The notes under the pieces: model-generated
Told to the model about the DNA's origin: nothing
Seen by the model: only the letters and a program-made list of their open reading frames with translations
Databases searched by the model: none
Assembly (NCBI GenBank): GCA_902790635.1
Contig: CADASN010000010.1
Location: forward strand, 1 to 64,000
Direction: 5' to 3'
Origin: an uncultured Bacteroidia bacterium
GTDB lineage: Bacteria; Bacteroidota; Bacteroidia; Bacteroidales; UBA932
Length of the DNA stretch: 64,000 nucleotides
Position numbers and translations under genes: made by a program
Shown here: positions 38,530 through 48,526 of the stretch, in pieces
How positions within the stretch are numbered: the first letter of the stretch is position 1
Layout: each line of letters starts with the position of its first letter

Positions 38530-40725
38530 ATGTTCGATTTGGAGACCGTGAAGTCTTTCTACGAAGGCTATGGAAAGTCCGTCACGGCTGCCCGGCATGC
38601 GCTGGGGCGGCCGCTGACGCTTTCCGAGAAGATCCTGTATGCCCACTTGTATGATCCCGCCTCCCTCCGGCCGCTGCGGCGCCTCGAGGATTTCGGCGAG
38701 TTCCGCCCGGACCGGGTGGCGATGCAGGATGCGACGGCCCAGATGGCCCTGCTCCAGTTCATGAGCACGGGCCGTCAGGCCGTGAGCGTACCGACGACGG
38801 TCCATTGCGATCACCTCATCTGTGCGCGCTGCGGCGCGGAGTCCGATCTTGCCGAGGCCCGGCAGGCGAACGCGGAAGTCTATGATTTCCTTGCGTCCGC
38901 TGCGGCCCGCTACGGCATCGGTTTCTGGAAGCCCGGCGCCGGCATTATCCACCAGATCCTGCTGGAGAACTATGCTTTTCCCGGCGGGATGATGGTCGGC
39001 ACGGACTCCCACACGCCCAACGCGGGCGGGATCGGGATGCTGGCCATCGGCGTGGGCGGCGCGGATGCCGTGGACGTGATGACCGGGATGCCCTGGGAGC
39101 TGAAGGTGCCGCGCATCATCGGCGTCCGGCTGACCGGATCGCTCCGGGGCTGGGCCTCCCCCAAGGATGTGATCCTCAAGCTGGCCGGGATGCTGACCGT
39201 CAAGGGCGGCACCAACGCCATCCTCGAATATTTCGGCCCCGGGACGGAGAATCTTTCCTGCTCCGGCAAGGCCACCATCTGCAACATGGGGGCGGAAGTG
39301 GGCGCGACCAGTTCCGTGTTCCCCTTCGGCGTGCATATTTCCGAGTATCTGACGGCGACCGGCCGCCCGGAGGTGGCGGCGATGGCGTCCGCGCACAGCG
39401 CCGACCTGCGGGCCGACGACGGTGTGCTCGCGCGTCCGGAGCTGTTCTACGACGAGGTTTACCAGATCGACCTTTCCGAGTTGGAGCCTTATATCAACGG
39501 CCCGTTTACCCCGGACGCGGCCTGCCCCGTGAGCGGGATGAAGGACCGCCAGGCCCGGGAGCATTTCCCGCATCGGGTGGAGGTGAGCCTGATCGGCTCC
39601 TGCACCAATTCGTCCTACCAGGACCTTTCGCGCGCGGCCTCCGTGGCCCGGAATGCCCTGGACGCCGGTCTCCGGCCGAAGGCGAAGCTGATCGTGATCC
39701 CGGGCAGCGCCCAGGTGAAGGCCACCGCCGAGCGCGACGGCCTGCTGGATACGCTCCGCGAGGCGGGCGCGACCGTGATGGCCAACGCCTGCGGCCCCTG
39801 CATCGGCCAGTGGGCGCGGGAGACGGACGACCCGGTGCGGCGCAATACGATCGTGACGAGCTTCAATCGCAATTTCGCGAAGCGCGCGGACGGCAATCCG
39901 CATACGCATGCCTTCATCGCCTCGCCGGAGATGGCGCTCGCCCTGGCTTTCGCCGGGGTCCTGGATTTCGATCCCCGGGTGGATACGGTGGACGGTGTCT
40001 GGCTAGGCGCCCCGCGGGGCAATGACCTGCCCCGGCTGGGCTTCGTGCCCGACACCAGCGGCTACGTGGCCCCGCAGCCTGGCAGCCCCGAGCCCGTGAT
40101 CCGGCCGGACAGCCAGCGCCTGCAGCGCCTGACCCCCTTCGCCCCCTGGGACGGGCGGGACTTCGAGGCGCTCCCGCTGCTGATCAAGGTCAAGGGCAAA
40201 TGCACCACCGACCACATCTCGATGGCCGGCCCGTGGCTGCGCTTCCGCGGACATCTGGAGAACATCTCCGAGAACCTCCTGCTCGGCGCGGTGGATGCTT
40301 TCACGGACAAATCCGGCCCCGTGGCCCCGCGTGCCCGGGCGCTCCGCGACGAAGGCCCCGGCAGCATCATCGTGGCCGAGGACAACTACGGCGAAGGTTC
40401 CAGCCGGGAGCACGCCGCGATGGAACCGCGCTTCCTGGGCGTACGCGCCGTGCTCGCCAAGAGTTTCGCGCGCATCCATGAGACCAACCTCAAGAAGCAG
40501 GGCGTGCTGGCCCTGACTTTCGCCGATCCGGCCGACTATGCCCGTGTCCGGGAAGGCGACCGCCTGACCGTCCGCTGCGCCGGGATCGCCCCCGGACAGC
40601 CGGTGGAGGTGGTCCTGCACCATACCAATGGCGCGACGGAGACCATCCTCGCGCGGCACAGCTATTCCCCGCAGCAGATTTCCTGGTTCCGGGCGGGCTC
40701 CGCCCTCAATACCCTGTCGAAATGA
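38530..40725 (+). CDS. acn: Aconitate hydratase
   Basis: This 731-residue aconitase of the mitochondrial-like type isomerises citrate to isocitrate. Cluster ligands lie in [10 protein letters not shown] (about 356-366) and [10 protein letters not shown] (about 421-430), with [12 protein letters not shown] upstream. The swivelling C-terminal domain has [22 protein letters not shown] and [18 protein letters not shown]. All expected motifs are intact. It is the first gene of a three-gene operon and overlaps icd by four bases (ATGA). Confidence 0.96.
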   Translation: MFDLETVKSFYEGYGKSVTAARHALGRPLTLSEKILYAHLYDPASLRPLRRLEDFGEFRPDRVAMQDATAQMALLQFMSTGRQAVSVPTTVHCDHLICARCGAESDLAEARQANAEVYDFLASAAARYGIGFWKPGAGIIHQILLENYAFPGGMMVGTDSHTPNAGGIGMLAIGVGGADAVDVMTGMPWELKVPRIIGVRLTGSLRGWASPKDVILKLAGMLTVKGGTNAILEYFGPGTENLSCSGKATICNMGAEVGATSSVFPFGVHISEYLTATGRPEVAAMASAHSADLRADDGVLARPELFYDEVYQIDLSELEPYINGPFTPDAACPVSGMKDRQAREHFPHRVEVSLIGSCTNSSYQDLSRAASVARNALDAGLRPKAKLIVIPGSAQVKATAERDGLLDTLREAGATVMANACGPCIGQWARETDDPVRRNTIVTSFNRNFAKRADGNPHTHAFIASPEMALALAFAGVLDFDPRVDTVDGVWLGAPRGNDLPRLGFVPDTSGYVAPQPGSPEPVIRPDSQRLQRLTPFAPWDGRDFEALPLLIKVKGKCTTDHISMAGPWLRFRGHLENISENLLLGAVDAFTDKSGPVAPRARALRDEGPGSIIVAEDNYGEGSSREHAAMEPRFLGVRAVLAKSFARIHETNLKKQGVLALTFADPADYARVREGDRLTVRCAGIAPGQPVEVVLHHTNGATETILARHSYSPQQISWFRAGSALNTLSK

Positions 40726-41864
40726 TCAAGCAGACGATACCCTATATCCCCGGCGACGGCGTGGGACCCGAGGTCACCACGGCGATGCGCCGCATCCTGG
40801 ACGCGGCCGTGGCGAAAGCCTACGGCGGCACCCGGCAGCTCGAATGGAAAGAACTGGCCGCCGGCCAGAAGGCGTTCGACTGCCTGGGGACCTACCTGCC
40901 GGATGAGACCGTGCAGGCGTTCCGCGACTATAAGATCGGCATCAAGGGCCCGCTGACGACCCCGGTCGGCGGCGGTATCCGCTCGCTCAACGTGGCCCTG
41001 CGCCAGGGCCTTGACCTCTATGTCTGCCTGCGCCCGGTCCGTTGGTTCCGCGGTGTCGCTTCCCCCGTGAAGCACCCCGAGCGGGTGGACATGGTGATCT
41101 TCCGGGAGAACACGGAAGACATCTACGCCGGCATCGAGTGGGAGGCCGGTACGCCGGAGGCGGAGCGCTTCGGGCGCTTTCTGCGCGAGGAGATGGGCGT
41201 GACGAAGGTCCGTTTCCCGGAGAGTTCTTCCTACGGGGTCAAGCCCGTCTCGCGCGAAGGGACGCGGCGCCTGGTGCGTGCCGCCTGCCGCTATGCGCTC
41301 GACCACGGCCGCCCTTCCGTCACGCTCGTGCACAAGGGCAACATCATGAAATACACCGAAGGCGGCTTCAAGCGCTGGGGTTATGAGCTTGCGCAGGAAG
41401 AATTCGGCGCGGAGATCGCCGCCGGCCGCCTGGTCATCAAGGACTGCATCGCGGACGCCTTCCTGCAGAACGCGCTGCTGCGCCCGGAAGACTGTTCGGT
41501 GATCGCTACGCTCAATCTCAACGGCGACTACATCTCCGACATGCTGGCCGCCCAGGTCGGCGGCATCGGGATCGCCCCGGGCGCCAATATCAACTACGAC
41601 ACCGGCGCCGCCCTCTTCGAGGCGACGCACGGTACGGCTCCGGACATCGCCGGGAAGGACCTGGCAAATCCCTGCTCGAACCTGCTCTCCGGCGTGATGA
41701 TGCTGGAGCATCTGGGCTGGGACGAGGCCGGAGCGCTCATCACGGACGCGCTGGAGCGTTCGTTCTCGGAAGGTTTCGCCACCGCGGACCTTGCCCGGCT
41801 GATGCCGGATGGCAAGCCGCTCGGCACCGCCGCTTTCACGGACCATATCCTCTCGCTGCTATGA
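40722..41864 (+). CDS. icd: Isocitrate dehydrogenase (NADP type)
   Basis: This 380-residue protein oxidises isocitrate to 2-oxoglutarate. The N-terminal [13 protein letters not shown] and [33 protein letters not shown] carry the substrate Ser and Arg residues. [36 protein letters not shown] and [27 protein letters not shown] complete the pattern. [18 protein letters not shown], with a Tyr/Lys-type cofactor loop, suits NADP, but the cofactor should be tested. It overlaps acn and gltA by four bases each. Confidence 0.92.
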   Translation: MIKQTIPYIPGDGVGPEVTTAMRRILDAAVAKAYGGTRQLEWKELAAGQKAFDCLGTYLPDETVQAFRDYKIGIKGPLTTPVGGGIRSLNVALRQGLDLYVCLRPVRWFRGVASPVKHPERVDMVIFRENTEDIYAGIEWEAGTPEAERFGRFLREEMGVTKVRFPESSSYGVKPVSREGTRRLVRAACRYALDHGRPSVTLVHKGNIMKYTEGGFKRWGYELAQEEFGAEIAAGRLVIKDCIADAFLQNALLRPEDCSVIATLNLNGDYISDMLAAQVGGIGIAPGANINYDTGAALFEATHGTAPDIAGKDLANPCSNLLSGVMMLEHLGWDEAGALITDALERSFSEGFATADLARLMPDGKPLGTAAFTDHILSLL

Positions 41865-43219
41865 CCTCGAAGACCAAGAAGGAATACCTGATCTACAAGC
41901 TCTCCGACGAGATGAAGGGGAGCACCCGGATCGATGCGGAGCTCTTCAAGAAGCTGGACGTCAAGCGCGGCCTGCGCAACGAAGACGGCACCGGTGTGCT
42001 GGTCGGGCTGACCAATATCGGCAATGTCGTGGGCTACGACCGCAAGCCGGACGGCAGCATCGAACCCATCGACGGGAAGCTCTATTTCCGGGGCTACGAA
42101 GTCAAGGACCTCGTGCATGCCATCCGGGCCGAGAAGCGCTTCGGCTACGAGGAGATCTGCTTCCTGCTGCTCTCGGGCCGCCTTCCCGACGCGGAGGAGC
42201 TCCAGGCCTTCAAGGACCTGATCTTCGACAACATGCCGCTGGAGCAGAAGACCATCCTGCACATCATCGAGCTGGAGGGAGACGACATCATGAACATCCT
42301 CGCGCGCAGCGTGCTGGAGTTCTATACTTTCGACGAGAATCCGGACGACGTGTCCCGCGAGAACCTGATGCGCCAGAGCATCGAGCTGATCTCGAAGTTC
42401 CCGACGACCATCGCCTACGCGTTCAACATGTACCGCCACCATCACCGCGGCCGCTCGCTGCACATCCGCGATGCCCAGCCGGACCTGTCCCTGGCCGAGA
42501 ATTTCCTCTACATGCTCAAGGGATCCGACTACACGGAGCTTGACGCGCGGACCCTGGACCTGCTGCTGATCCTGCATTCCGAGCACGGCGGCGGTAACAA
42601 CTCGACTTTTACGGTGCGTGTGACTTCGTCTACGGGCACCGACACCTTCTCTTCCATCGCCGCCGGCATCGGCTCGCTCAAGGGTCCCAAGCACGGCGGC
42701 GCCAACCTCAAGGTCTGCGACATGATCGCTTTCATGAAAGAGGAGGTCCGGGACTGGAATGACGAGGCGGAGATCGCCTCCTGCGTGCGCCGCCTGCTCT
42801 CCGGCGAGGTCTTCGACCACTCCGGGCTGATCTACGGCATCGGCCACGCGGTCTATACGAAGTCCGATCCGCGGGCCGTCCTGCTGAAGGAGATGGCCCG
42901 GGAACTGGCCATCGAAAAGGGACGCCTGTCGGAGTTCGAATTCATGGAACTCATCGAGAAAGTCGCCATCGAGACGATCTATGCCGTCAAGGGGAAGGGC
43001 AAGACCCTGTGCGCCAATGTGGATTTCTATTCCGGCTTCGTGTATGACCTGATCGGGATTCCGCGCGAGATCTACACCCCGCTCTTCGCGATGGCGAGGA
43101 TCGTGGGCTGGTGCGCCCACCGCAACGAAGAGCTCAACTTCGAAGGACGCCGTATCATCCGCCCCGCCTACCGCTGCGTCACCGAAGAAAGGGAATATGT
43201 CGAAATGGCCGGCCGCTGA
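41861..43219 (+). CDS. gltA: Citrate synthase
   Basis: This 452-residue protein condenses oxaloacetate and acetyl-CoA. Catalytic signatures are [36 protein letters not shown] and [16 protein letters not shown] with the catalytic Asp. [29 protein letters not shown] is the usual N-terminal stretch. With acn and icd it forms an oxidative half-cycle to 2-oxoglutarate, needed for glutamate synthesis in an anaerobe. Its stop codon lies inside the terminator hairpin. Confidence 0.96.
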   Translation: MTSKTKKEYLIYKLSDEMKGSTRIDAELFKKLDVKRGLRNEDGTGVLVGLTNIGNVVGYDRKPDGSIEPIDGKLYFRGYEVKDLVHAIRAEKRFGYEEICFLLLSGRLPDAEELQAFKDLIFDNMPLEQKTILHIIELEGDDIMNILARSVLEFYTFDENPDDVSRENLMRQSIELISKFPTTIAYAFNMYRHHHRGRSLHIRDAQPDLSLAENFLYMLKGSDYTELDARTLDLLLILHSEHGGGNNSTFTVRVTSSTGTDTFSSIAAGIGSLKGPKHGGANLKVCDMIAFMKEEVRDWNDEAEIASCVRRLLSGEVFDHSGLIYGIGHAVYTKSDPRAVLLKEMARELAIEKGRLSEFEFMELIEKVAIETIYAVKGKGKTLCANVDFYSGFVYDLIGIPREIYTPLFAMARIVGWCAHRNEELNFEGRRIIRPAYRCVTEEREYVEMAGR

Positions 43220-43234
43220 GCCGGCCATCCCTTT
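43205..43234 (+). terminator. Terminator overlapping the gltA stop
   Basis: ATGGCCGGC (43205-43213) and GCCGGCCAT (43220-43228) form a perfect 9-bp stem whose 6-nt loop contains the TGA. CCCTTTT follows. It sits between the convergent gltA and trpA genes and may also slow trpA transcripts. Confidence 0.75.
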
Positions 43235-44010
43235 TATAGCCCGATATCCGCTTTCAGCTGCCGGATGGCCTTTCCGGCGTCGCCGCCGGCCTGGTCGAGC
43301 AGCGTCACGAAGCGGCTGCCGATGATCCCGCCGGCCGCGTGCTCGCAGGCGGCATCGAAAGTCTGCCGGTTGCTGATGCCGAATCCCACCATCCGGGGGA
43401 TGCGCAGGTGCAGGTCCTCTATCTTCTTGAAATAGGCCTGCTTGCGCTCATCGAAGTCCTTCTGCGCGCCGGTCGTGGCGGCGGAGGAGACCATGTAGAT
43501 GAAGCCGGAGGTGTTCTCGTCGATCAGCCGCACCCGCTCCTCGGAGGTCTCCGGGGTGATCAGCATGATGAAACGGAGCCCATAGCGCTCCGCGGTCTGC
43601 TTGTAACTCTCCATATAGTCCTTGAACGGCAGGTCCGGGATGATCATCCCGTCCACGCCCACTTCCGCACAGCGCCGGCAGAAGGCATCGAAGCCGTAGC
43701 GGAAGACCGGGTTGAGGTAGCCCATCAGAACCAGGGGGATGTCCACATCGCGGCGGATTCCTTCCAGCTGGGAGAACAGTTTCTCAAGGGTCATCCCGCC
43801 GCGCAGGGCCTGTGTGGCGGCGGCCTGGATCACCGGGCCGTCGGCCATCGGATCGCTGAAGGGGATGCCGATCTCGATCATCGACACGCCCTCCCGGGCG
43901 AGGGTGCGGATCACATCCGCCGTGCCGTCGGGATCGGGCGCCCCGGCGCAGAAGTAAATGGAGAGCAGCCGCGAAGGGTTGTTGCTGAAGAGTCTGTCTA
44001 TTCGGTTCAT
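43234..44010 (-). CDS. trpA: Tryptophan synthase alpha subunit
   Basis: This 258-residue TIM-barrel lyase cleaves indole-3-glycerol phosphate to indole. The catalytic Glu and Asp lie in SMIEIGIPFSDPMADGPVIQAA. GYLNPVFRYGFDAFCRRCAEVGVDGMIIPDLPF and FIYMVSSAATTGAQKDF are the substrate loops, and VGFGISNRQTFDAA plus GGIIGSRFV bind phosphate. It is the last gene of the trp operon, 6 bp after trpF. Confidence 0.95.
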   Translation of the reverse strand: MNRIDRLFSNNPSRLLSIYFCAGAPDPDGTADVIRTLAREGVSMIEIGIPFSDPMADGPVIQAAATQALRGGMTLEKLFSQLEGIRRDVDIPLVLMGYLNPVFRYGFDAFCRRCAEVGVDGMIIPDLPFKDYMESYKQTAERYGLRFIMLITPETSEERVRLIDENTSGFIYMVSSAATTGAQKDFDERKQAYFKKIEDLHLRIPRMVGFGISNRQTFDAACEHAAGGIIGSRFVTLLDQAGGDAGKAIRQLKADIGL

Positions 44011-44016
44011 GGTGTC

Positions 44017-44640
44017 TTATCGTTGCAGGTTTTCCAAAAAGATTTCCATCAGTTCCGGATCCTTAATCCCGGGCGCCGTCTCGAAGCGGCTGTTGAGGTC
44101 GAATCCGGCCAGGTAGGGATAGATGAAGTCGTGGAGCGTGGCCACGGTGTCCATGCCGAGGCCGCCGCTGAGCAGGAAGTGGGTCTTCTCTTCATAGTCG
44201 TCCATGATGGACCAGTCGAAGCGCTGTCCGCTGCCTCCGTGGCCGGGCGTCTTGGTGTCGAAGAGGAAGAGATCGCAGGCGCCTTCGTAGCCGGCGACGG
44301 TGTTGCGCACGTCTTCGTCGGCGATGCCGAAGGCCTTGATGACGCGCAGGCCGTCCCGTTCGCGCAGGCGGCTGCAGAACTCCGGGCTCTCGCTGCCGTG
44401 GAGCTGGACATAGTCGAAGCGGAAGCTGTCGTGGCGGCGCAGGATCTCCTCGCGGGTCGCGTCCACGAACACCCCCACCCGGCCGGCTTTCCGGGGCAGA
44501 TAGGAAGGAACTTCGCGCACATAGCGCGGGGATCCGGGGTAGAAGATGAATCCCATCAGATCCACCCCGAGGGCTTCGATCTCGCGGATGTTTTCTCCTT
44601 CGGTCATGCCGCACACCTTGACGAGTTTGTTGTTGATCAT
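44017..44640 (-). CDS. trpF: Phosphoribosylanthranilate isomerase
   Basis: This 207-residue TIM barrel has the general base Cys in VKVCGMTEGENIREIEALGVDLMGFIFYPGSPRYV near the N-terminus and the acid Asp in FLFDTKTPGHGGSGQRFDWSIM. DYVQLHGSESPEF and FLLSGGLGMDTVA (phosphate loop) follow the pattern. It catalyses the Amadori rearrangement of phosphoribosylanthranilate. It overlaps trpC by four bases. Confidence 0.94.
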   Translation of the reverse strand: MINNKLVKVCGMTEGENIREIEALGVDLMGFIFYPGSPRYVREVPSYLPRKAGRVGVFVDATREEILRRHDSFRFDYVQLHGSESPEFCSRLRERDGLRVIKAFGIADEDVRNTVAGYEGACDLFLFDTKTPGHGGSGQRFDWSIMDDYEEKTHFLLSGGLGMDTVATLHDFIYPYLAGFDLNSRFETAPGIKDPELMEIFLENLQR

Positions 44641-45533
44641 AGGGCCTGGATGAATGTGGCCAGGGCTGCGCCCGGGTTGGGTTGTCTCATGAAGGTCTCT
44701 CCCATCAGGAAGCCACGGAAGCCCGCTTCCCGCAGCGAGCGCACCGTCGCCGGATCGCTGATCCCGCTCTCGGAGATAAAGATCGGCCCCGTTGCTTCTC
44801 TCGCGGGCGGACCGAAATTATTTTTCGGACAAGTTTGCCGAAAAACCAATTTCGGCTCCGCCCTCCACGACGCCATCGCACGCAACGGGGTCGTCGGAGC
44901 AGAGCGACGCAGGGGGTCCGGGGGGAGCGCCCCAGGGTCATTAAATGTTCCGTCTGTCCGCTGGGTCAGCAGCGGGGCGAGGTCGAAGGAGGTCTGCACG
45001 TCGGTGACGAAAGAGCCGAGGTGGCGGTTGTTCACCCCGACGACGTCCACCTCCGGCGTGATGTAGTCCAGCTCCTCCTCGCTGTGGATCTCCAGCAGCA
45101 CCTCGAGCCCGAGGCGGTGGGCTTCGGCGAGCAGGGCGGCACAGTCGGCGCGGCCCAGGCACGCGGCGATGAGCAGGACGGCGTCGGCACCCGCCTGCCG
45201 CGCCTCGACGAGCTGGACGGGATCGATGATGAAATCCTTTCGCAGGATGGGGATGTCCACGAGGGGACGCACCCGGCGGATGAACTCGAGGCTGCCGCCG
45301 AAATACGTTTCGTCCGTGAGGACGCTGAGCGCTGCCGCGCCCGCCGCCGCATAGGCCGGCACGACCTCTTCCGGGCGGGCGTCCTCGTGGATCCAGCCTT
45401 TCGAGGGCGACTTCCGCTTGAACTCCGCGATGATGCCGGTCGGAGAGGACAGCAGGGCCTGCTTCAGCGAATGCCTCTTGTCGAAGCGCAGTTCCTCCCG
45501 TTTGGTTTCCAGGATTCTGTCGAGAATGTCCAT
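44637..45533 (-). CDS. trpC: Indole-3-glycerol phosphate synthase with an inserted segment
   Basis: This 298-residue TIM barrel has the usual landmarks: IIAEFKRKSPSKGWI (catalytic Lys), VLTDETYFGGSLEFI, IPILRKDFIIDPVQLVEARQAGADAVLLIA (catalytic Lys), VVGVNNRHLGSF and PIFISESGISDPATVRSLREAG with GFLMGETFMRQ. It exceeds the family length (about 255-265) because residues about 191-249 are foreign: a Pro/Ala/Arg-rich stretch encoded by a palindromic element (44787-44890 and flank) between the strand LAPLLTQ and the Ser/Glu loop. The barrel core is intact on both sides, so activity is plausible, with the insert forming an extra loop. Confidence 0.92.
   Translation of the reverse strand: MDILDRILETKREELRFDKRHSLKQALLSSPTGIIAEFKRKSPSKGWIHEDARPEEVVPAYAAAGAAALSVLTDETYFGGSLEFIRRVRPLVDIPILRKDFIIDPVQLVEARQAGADAVLLIAACLGRADCAALLAEAHRLGLEVLLEIHSEEELDYITPEVDVVGVNNRHLGSFVTDVQTSFDLAPLLTQRTDGTFNDPGALPPDPLRRSAPTTPLRAMASWRAEPKLVFRQTCPKNNFGPPAREATGPIFISESGISDPATVRSLREAGFRGFLMGETFMRQPNPGAALATFIQAL
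44787..44890. mobile_element. MITE-like palindromic element inside trpC
   Basis: CCCCGTTGC (44787-44795) and GCAACGGGG (44882-44890) are perfect 9-bp terminal inverted repeats. Inside them GGGCGGA (44805-44811) pairs with TCCGCCC (44857-44863), and CCGAAATT (44812-44819) with AATTTCGG (44848-44855), giving a long nested stem. No transposase is encoded. It is translated in frame in trpC. Confidence 0.7.
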
Positions 45534-45537
45534 GGTG

Positions 45538-46533
45538 CTAGCTGTTGATGGTGAGGAAACGCTTGAAGGCGGAGAGGGCGCGGCCGCTCTCCAGCGACTC
45601 CCGGCACAGGGCGATCGACTCCTCCACTGAGAGGTTGCGGTCGATGATCGAGATGCCGCAGGCGGCGTTGGCGAGGATCACGGAAGTCTGCGCCTCGGTG
45701 GCCGTGCCTTCCAGCACGGCGTCGAAGATCTGGCGGGCGTCCTCCGCAGTCGCGCCGCCGTAGATGTCTTTCGGCTCGATGTAGTTGAGTCCCAAGTCTT
45801 TGGGCGTGAAGACCTTCTCGAAGTGCGGGGTCACGAGCTTGAAGCCCGAGGTCAGGGAGATCTCGTCATAACCGTCATAGCTGGTGACGACGCCGAAGTT
45901 GTCGCCGATCTTCTGGTGGGCGCGGACATAGAGGCGCTGCTGGGCCTGGGTGGCCGTGCCGTGCAGGGAGTTTTTCGGCTGGCAGGGATTGACGAGCGGC
46001 CCCAGCAGGTTGAAGCAGGTCGGCACGCCGAGGGCGCGGCGCACGGGGCCCACGAACTTCATGCCGTAGGCGAAGAGCGGTGCGTGGAAATAGCAGAAAC
46101 CCGACTCGTCCAGCGAGCGCCGCAGCAGGTCCGGGTCGGCGCTGAATTTGGCCCCGTGGGCCTCCAGGACCGTGCTGGCGCCGCTGACGGAAGTGCTGGC
46201 GCCGTTGCCGTGCTTGGTCACTTTATACCCGGCGCCGGCGATCACGAAGGCTGCACAGGTGGAGATGTTGAAGGTGTTCTTGCCATCCCCGCCCGTACCC
46301 ACGATGTCCAGGGTGTTATAGCCGTCCAGGTCGATCCGCTTTCCGGTCTCCAGGAGGCCGTCGCGGAAGCCGAGGAGTTCGTCCACGGTCACCCCGCGGG
46401 TCTGCAAGGCCATCAGCAGGGCTGCGATCTGGCAGTCGTTGTATTCCTGCCGGGTGATGCCGAGCAGGATATCGTGGGTCTGTTCGCGGGAGAGGGTCTC
46501 CCCTTCGATGAGTTGGTTCAGATACTGTTTCAT
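45538..46533 (-). CDS. trpD: Anthranilate phosphoribosyltransferase
   Basis: This 331-residue protein has the signature GTGGDGKNTFNIS and KHGNGASTSVSGASTVLEAHG (PRPP and metal binding), then FFHAPLFAYGMKFVGPVRRALGVPTCFNLLGPLVNP-type sequence. A single polypeptide of normal length, it transfers phosphoribose to anthranilate. It lies between trpG (13 bp) and trpC (4 bp). Confidence 0.96.
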   Translation of the reverse strand: MKQYLNQLIEGETLSREQTHDILLGITRQEYNDCQIAALLMALQTRGVTVDELLGFRDGLLETGKRIDLDGYNTLDIVGTGGDGKNTFNISTCAAFVIAGAGYKVTKHGNGASTSVSGASTVLEAHGAKFSADPDLLRRSLDESGFCYFHAPLFAYGMKFVGPVRRALGVPTCFNLLGPLVNPCQPKNSLHGTATQAQQRLYVRAHQKIGDNFGVVTSYDGYDEISLTSGFKLVTPHFEKVFTPKDLGLNYIEPKDIYGGATAEDARQIFDAVLEGTATEAQTSVILANAACGISIIDRNLSVEESIALCRESLESGRALSAFKRFLTINS

Positions 46534-46546
46534 ATTGTGACGTTTT

Positions 46547-47110
<564 letters not shown>

Positions 47111-47116
47111 GGTGGT

Positions 47117-48526
47117 CTAGAATTGGGCTGCGAGTTCGATGGCGCTGCGCAGCGCGCCGAGTTTGTTGTTGACTTCCTGAAGTTCGTATTCGGGATCGCT
47201 CTTCGCGACGATGCCGCCGCCTGCCTGGAACCACAGTTCCCCGCCCCGGCTGACGAAGGAGCGGATGGTGATGGCCTGGTTGAGCGAGCCGTCGAAGCCG
47301 ATGCTTCCCACGCAGCCGCCATAGGCGCCGCGGTTGTGGGGCTCGAGCTCCGAGATGATCTGCATGGCGCGGACTTTCGGGGCGCCGGAGAGAGTGCCGG
47401 CAGGGAAGGTGTCGATGAAGGCCTTGACCGGATCGGCCCCGGGGTCGAGCGCCCCGCTCACGCGGCTGACGAGGTGGATGACATGGGAGTAGTACTGCAG
47501 CTCCTTGTAGAAGTCCACCTGCACGCCGTGGCAGTTGCGGGAGAGGTCGTTGCGTGCCAGGTCCACCAGCATCACGTGCTCGGCGTTCTCCTTGGGGTCG
47601 TTGCGGAGGAATTCCGCCCCGCGGGCATCCGCCGCATCGTCCCCCGTGCGCCGGGTCGTGCCTGCGATCGGGTCGATGAAGGCGCGTCCGCCCTCGATGC
47701 GGCAGTGCGTCTCGGGGGAAGACCCGAAGATGCGGTAGCCGCCGAAATCCATATAGAAGAGGTAAGGCGAAGGGTTGATGCTCCGCAGGGCGCGGTAGAG
47801 CTGGAAGTCGTCGCCTTCGTAGCGCTGCACGAAGCGGCGCGACAGCACAACCTGGAACACGTCGCCGCGGCGGCAGTGGGCGATGCCCCGCCGGATATTC
47901 TCCCGGTGCTGCGCGTCGGTGAGCGGGGAGGAGGTTGGTCCAACGGGGTGGAAATCAAAGAGATTGACGGCGGCGCGGCCCAGCAGGCGCTCGATGCGGG
48001 CGGCCTGCGGCGCTTCGCCTTCCGGCACGAGTTCGTGCAGGGTCAGGCGGTTGCGGAAATGGTCGAATTCGAGGGTAAAGCGGAACAGGATATACAACAG
48101 GTCCGGTGCGTCGTGCTCGGCGCGCGTCTCGTCCTTGACAGGGATGTCCTCGAAATAACGGACCGCGTTGAAAGAGGTGAAGCCCCAGAGTTGGCAGACT
48201 GCCAACTCTGGGCCTTCGGCGCCGATGGCAAAGGCGTTGATGAAGTCCCGGATCAGGCGGTCGGCTGGGTAGTCCGGCCCGACGGCGTGCTCGCGCACGG
48301 AACCGTCGGGCAGGTGGTGGAACCCGGTGCCATGGGCAACCCCCACTTCCGCGAGCGGATCCAGGGCGATGAAGGAGCGGGAGTCGCGTCCCGTGTGGTA
48401 GTCGCTGCTTTCCATCAGGATGGAGCGCGTGGAGGCGTCCCGCAGGCGCAGATAGGCCGAGACGGGGGTGTGCAGGTCGCCGGGCAGCGGGCGGCTGACG
48501 AGCGTATATCGGAAAGCGGGTGTCAT
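47117..48526 (-). CDS. trpE: Anthranilate synthase component I, carrying a palindromic insert
   Basis: This 469-residue chorismate-using enzyme has FQVVLSRRFVQRYEGDDFQLYRALRSINPSPYLFYMDFGG, GSSPETH, PIAGTTRRTGDDAAD, LVDLARNDLSRNCHGVQV, FPAGTLSGAPKVRAMQIISELEPHNRGAYGG and a C-terminal AGGGIVAKSDPEYELQEVNNK; all are typical. In the N-terminal third, a perfect 14-bp palindrome (48184-48212) encodes about ten residues (PELAVCQLWG region) where relatives have a plain hydrophobic stretch. Allosteric Trp binding involves this N-terminal part, so the insert could matter. It overlaps trpB by four bases. Confidence 0.95.
   Translation of the reverse strand: MTPAFRYTLVSRPLPGDLHTPVSAYLRLRDASTRSILMESSDYHTGRDSRSFIALDPLAEVGVAHGTGFHHLPDGSVREHAVGPDYPADRLIRDFINAFAIGAEGPELAVCQLWGFTSFNAVRYFEDIPVKDETRAEHDAPDLLYILFRFTLEFDHFRNRLTLHELVPEGEAPQAARIERLLGRAAVNLFDFHPVGPTSSPLTDAQHRENIRRGIAHCRRGDVFQVVLSRRFVQRYEGDDFQLYRALRSINPSPYLFYMDFGGYRIFGSSPETHCRIEGGRAFIDPIAGTTRRTGDDAADARGAEFLRNDPKENAEHVMLVDLARNDLSRNCHGVQVDFYKELQYYSHVIHLVSRVSGALDPGADPVKAFIDTFPAGTLSGAPKVRAMQIISELEPHNRGAYGGCVGSIGFDGSLNQAITIRSFVSRGGELWFQAGGGIVAKSDPEYELQEVNNKLGALRSAIELAAQF
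48184..48212. repeat. Perfect 14-bp palindrome inside trpE
   Basis: CCCAGAGTTGGCAG (48184-48197) and CTGCCAACTCTGGG (48199-48212) are exact inverted copies separated by one base. It is in frame in the trpE coding sequence and encodes no known motif. Confidence 0.85.
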
